Notes under the pieces: generated by a model
Seen by the model: the letters and a program-made list of their open reading frames with translations, nothing else
Told to the model about the DNA's origin: nothing
Database searches by the model: none
Program-made: the position numbers and the translations under genes
Origin: Lepidostoma basale
Taxonomy: Eukaryota; Arthropoda; Insecta; Trichoptera; Lepidostomatidae
NCBI GenBank assembly: GCA_022606425.2
Contig: JAHDVF020001222.1
Location: 558,001 to 622,000 of the forward strand
DNA length: 64,000 bases
Direction: 5' to 3'
In this document: in pieces, positions 61,020-64,000 of the stretch
Numbering within the stretch: position 1 is the first letter of the stretch
Layout of the letters: every line of letters begins with the position of its first letter

Positions 61020-61460
61020 TATATCTAATTATGTAATTTTGAGGTTGCAGATGACTTGGATGCATCTGTAATGTTTGTAATCGTTATAAATAAATAAATG
61101 AAAATGAAAATGAAATGAAAAATGAAAACGGACTGCTGGGAGCAAAAGGCGCAGGATCGAAGAACTTTGAATAAAATCATCATCTTCTTCTTCCGGTGCC
61201 GTGTCAGGTCCCCCCAACGTTGGCGAACAAGGCATCTCTGTCCTGCGCCACTTGGAACAGGTTCTGAACTCTGCTCATTCCTGTCCATTATTATATATTT
61301 TGCAGCCAGGACAACTGCCTTTAAACCAACTCCCCGACGTCCCTCTATTTTGCCCATTAATATCAGCCGAAGGAAGTGGTATTTTTCTCCTCTTAGCACA
61401 TGACCCAAATATGAGACGTTTCTAACTTTCACACTCGACAACAGCTCTTTACTGGCTTTG
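61020..61460 (-). pseudogene. LINE-D-type ORF2 C-terminal fragment
   Basis: 61025-61441 on minus reads SSVKVRNVSYLGHVLRGEKY, HFLRLILMGKIEGRRGVGLK, AVVLAAKYIIMDRNEQSS-type decay, then in another frame VAQDRDALFANVGGT. The RKxxYLGHVLRGxxYxxLxLIxxGKIxGxRGxGR signature is that of a widespread RTE-like LINE. The coding frame is lost after about residue 50. Confidence 0.7.
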
Positions 61461-61504
61461 GATATCTGTAGTACGTCTGTATAACTGACCCTATCGGTTC
61501 ACGA

Positions 61505-61932
61505 TATATCAAATCAAATCAAATCAGTTTATTTTCTCAAAAGACATAACAAACATTTTTTATAGTTTAAGGCATCTATGAGAGCAGGTAAAACATAATA
61601 AATATATAATACCAGGAACGCATGAGAGATGGTTCGACATTAGGAATACAAGGTACTCTCCAAAGTCAAGAGTATTTGTCTTCTGAACGTACTTTCACGA
61701 ATATGAAAGACATCGATCTCCGAAGCGATCATGTTCAGCAGTTTGATTGCTCTCACCACCGGCATCACCAGAGGCAGGTTGGTTCCGCACGCTGGGAGAT
61801 AAAACAGTCTGTGCTGAAGCTCTCGAAGATAACCATCCGGAGCATATAGATGGATAGCCTCCAAGATGACGGAATTCTCAAAGAATCCTCTGATAAGTCT
61901 GAAGAAATGGATGAGTATGCACCCAGCCCTTC
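61505..61932 (-). pseudogene. LINE-B 3' portion, minus strand
   Basis: (ATCAA)n tail, cagtttattttctcaaaaga, cataacaaacattttttata; 61640-61864 encodes AIHLYAPDGYLRELQHRLFY, LPACGTNLPLVMPVVRAIKL, LNMIASEIDVFHIRESTFRR, QILLTLESTLYS. About 93-95% like 5190-5640. Confidence 0.8.
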
Positions 61933-61937
61933 TTATC

Positions 61938-61985
61938 TGACTATTGACTATCTGACTATCTGACTATCTGACTATAACTATTGAG
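61938..61985. repeat. Short tandem repeat, unit ctgactat
   Basis: Five to six copies of ctgactat with slight variants directly after the LINE-B break at 61932. Confidence 0.75.
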
Positions 61986-62065
61986 CATTCTGCAGTATAT
62001 CCACATCTCAAACGCCTCCAACCGGTTCATTACATTTACTTTCAGAGTCCAATTTATAAATCATC
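61986..62065 (-). pseudogene. LINE-D-type scrap
   Basis: Minus: WTLKVNVMNRLEAFEMWIYC, RMLNS. It is nearly identical to 22570-22640 on plus. Confidence 0.6.
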
Positions 62066-62254
62066 AAGGAGGCTAAAACTATTCAAGAGTTGTATGGCCA
62101 TAGTACTTTATATTAATCGCCGCACACTGGAGCCGAATTAAGAATTGTCGGAATAAATTATTTTTTGTGGTCTTTTAAATATGAAATAAATAAAACAATG
62201 TAAATAAATTGTTATAAAGTAATTTTAATAAGAAAAACAGGATTTTTAAAAATT

Positions 62255-63658
62255 TTATTCACTATCTGAAGAATTTTCGGCTTCGTTTTCACTGATCGTG
62301 GATTGCGTGGAAACGTCGGACGTTATAATATTAGGTGGAGCCAATAGATCCAGAGTATCCTTTTCAAAATTTACATATTTTTTTACAGATACTTCTCGCA
62401 AGCTGCTAATAAGAGCGTCCGAAAATATTAAAAGTAAATTTAATACATCTTCATTAGTTTTTATACGTGACATTTTTCGCGAGAAGCATTCTCTGTATCT
62501 TTTGAACTCTTTGTTTCTTGCTTCTTGGGCCTCTTCACTAAGCTGGCCTTTAGGTAATAAAGCATGTTTTATTATTTCTGGGCCGTGAATTAAAACTTTG
62601 TGAATAATTGGAGGCATCGGGTATCACGCATATTTTCCCGCAAAGAGTTTATGGGTCTACAGTATCGTGTCTTTCATTTTGCCAAAAAACTATTTTATTT
62701 TGTAATTCTAAATTGTCCGATATCAATCTTAAATGTACTAAAGACGATACAAAAATAGTATTATCCTTAGAATTTGGATCGCTACTAAACTTCTGTTTGT
62801 ATTCTGACTGTGCAGATCCGTCGAAGCCCCATTTGCATATTAAGGTTATATTTTTTATATTTTCTGATTTCTGAACTTCTAAAATTTCTTTATGAGCTTC
62901 CAAAAGACGAGTGGCAGTATGATCAAGTAAAATATGCAATTTAATCTCAGAAAAAGTATCTGTGACTGCAATGCTTTCCTTTGGTGGGTAACATTCGCTT
63001 TTCGCCTGTTGTATTTTTTTACAAGATGGAAATAGGAATTTGTCATGTTCTCGAATTATATTGTATTGATGTTTGGTGAGTTTTACTTCAATAAACATCA
63101 AAAGAGCTTCTTTTTCTGTAAGCTGCTAACCTTTTAGAGATGTTAATTTTCTTGTATGCATTTTTGTATGAGGCAGCTGTGGGTAAAGTTGTCGTAACTT
63201 CCTTCAAAACTTTGGATGTATCCACTTGACCAGCAGCTCGCAAAGTCACCTGTACTGCGAATGTCCATTCCTTAGGAGAGTGCTTTGATCTTAAAGATTA
63301 AGTCTTTTGGCGTTTAGCTCTATCACAAGATTCTTCAAAATTTGTTTGAGGGCGACCCACTTTTTTACTTCAAACAATAGGAGGTTATGAAAACCTATTG
63401 AAGTATCTAGGCAGTCATTATTAAAAACCAAATATCTGTTCTCTTTTCTGATAGCCTTTTGCCACTTCTTCTTAAAATCAGACACAAAAAATGAAATTGT
63501 TTTATGAAGGCTTGGTAATTGGTCTTTTGGACATTTAGTACGTATTTCGACAAATTCCTTCAAACATGATACTTGATCAGCCAATTTAACGTAGCCAGAT
63601 TGTCTCATTTGATCAAATAAGGTACGTCTACTTATAAAAATATTAGTTGTACCTGATC
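62255..63658 (-). pseudogene. Transib/RAG1-like transposase, frameshifted and internally deleted
   Basis: Minus, in order: an acceptor-like ttattttttctttcag then GSGTTNIFISRRTLFDQMRQ to 63291; out of frame HSPKEWTFAVQVTLRAAGQV; 63101-62649 with VKLTKHQYNIIREHDKFLFP, ECYPPKESIAVTD, IKLHILLDHTATRLLEAHKE and LICKWGFDGSAQSEYKQKFS; 62617-62255 with IHKVLIHGPEIIKHALLPKG, QLSEEAQEARNKEFKRYREC and NEDVLNLLL. The last block aligns by eye with the RAG1 core end (HKxxxHxPEII ... SExxxxxNKxFRRFR ... EDVL), placing the catalytic Glu in QLSEE; FDG corresponds to the first catalytic Asp region. The part between (second Asp, zinc-binding) is missing. At least four lesions. Confidence 0.7.
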
Positions 63659-63659
63659 C

Positions 63660-64000
63660 TGAAAGAAAAAATAATAATTGAAATTAATTTAAAATAACTC
63701 ATAAATGCTTTCTTTTTTACTATGTTTCCACATCCTGGACAAAAGTGACCTTTAAGTGAAAAAGCGCAAATATGCGCAAAATGTTTTTTATATTTCCTTA
63801 AGAACAATAAATACGTAAGCAAATAAGCCCAAAACTAAGACATGATATGAACTGATATCAACTAAAACTTTACATATAAAATCAATAAACTAAAAAAAAG
63901 CAAATATTTTCCCCAGTAATGTAAATACCCCTTTAAAATATTACAATTCAGAATATATCAAAGATATTTTCAAAAAAAATATGTACCAATATGTGAGTGA
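63660..64000. other. Probable intron or 5' part of the Transib-like element
   Basis: AT-rich, no frame. If the acceptor at 63659-63661 is real this is intronic sequence of the transposase gene. Confidence 0.3.

Larger units (their letters stand above)
62123..64000 (-). mobile_element. Transib/RAG1-like transposon relic, 3' end in window
   Basis: The 3' terminus is proposed at 62123, where plus reads CGCCG|CACACTGGAGCC. The first 12 bases match the 802-bp palindrome (CACACTGGATCC, 39841), and CGCCG precedes both. The transposase remnants (62255-63658) lie on minus; the 5' end is beyond the window. Confidence 0.65.

Noticed and set aside
61122..61403. 93-codon plus-strand frame
   Set aside because: Shadow of the minus-strand LINE-D-type fragment; composition fits the complement of GKIEGRRGVG coding sequence.
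1..64000. CRISPR arrays, rRNA genes, operons
   Set aside because: No regularly spaced repeats with spacers, no rRNA-like conserved blocks, and the gene structure is eukaryotic.

Overview
The window is eukaryotic DNA, most likely from an arthropod and probably an insect. It is AT-rich, has no bacterial-style gene packing, and consists almost entirely of broken transposable elements: LINE reverse-transcriptase fragments of several clades, tRNA-derived SINEs, and mariner, pogo/Tigger, hAT, Transib and Helitron-like DNA elements. Lepidoptera is a weak guess from the style of the LINE tails and Helitron ends. Only one piece looks like a host gene: a 119-bp GC-rich exon on the minus strand (44675-44793) with an acceptor and a donor that encodes a transmembrane helix.

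LINE families (names are mine). LINE-A: C-terminal ORF ending in SILSAYP(C/F)GETA and a (TTAG)n tail; about 15 copies, mostly 5' truncated. LINE-B: jockey/CR1-like with a (TTTGA)n tail; the best copy is 5190-6412. LINE-C: CR1/L2-like with a conserved 3' end (GCGCCCTTGAGGTGA ... AATGGCGCT) followed by (ATT)n. LINE-D: RTE-like; the best copy is 35627-37683, with a nearly complete RT domain, and there are several C-terminal relatives. LINE-E: 49990-50770, 38096-38570 and 32508-32785. LINE-F: C-terminus of the LKWQWAGHVA type.

Layout. 1-10 kb: LINE pieces, a deleted mariner, foldback elements. 10-12.4 kb: a SINE that borrows the LINE-A tail, a foldback, a tRNA-SINE. 12.5-18.1 kb: an internally duplicated block with Helitron-like ends. 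18.4-25.7 kb: foldbacks, LINE-C and LINE-A. 25.7-30 kb: a MITE, a SINE, a 2.1-kb element with inverted termini carrying a broken DUF7869-type gene, and a Tc1/mariner relic. 30-38.8 kb: LINE-D, a SINE, a PIF-like foldback. 39-43 kb: a hAT MITE, an 802-bp Transib-like palindrome with a perfect 5-bp GC-rich target duplication, and a nested MITE. 43-50.8 kb: LINE-A/B/D/E and the single host exon. 51.4-53.6 kb: a Tigger element with MITEs inside it, then a foldback split by a PIF-like MITE. 53.9-62 kb: LINE remnants. 62.1-64 kb: a decayed RAG1/Transib-type transposase whose 3' terminus matches the 802-bp palindrome.

The most notable signals are: (1) a dispersed foldback family sharing a hammerhead-ribozyme-like core (CTGANGA, compensating stem, GAAAC); (2) the Transib transposase relic together with the matching palindromic MITE; (3) a DUF7869-type gene inside terminal inverted repeats; (4) a SINE parasitising the LINE-A 3' tail. 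All protein identities are from reading motifs; no database search was made.
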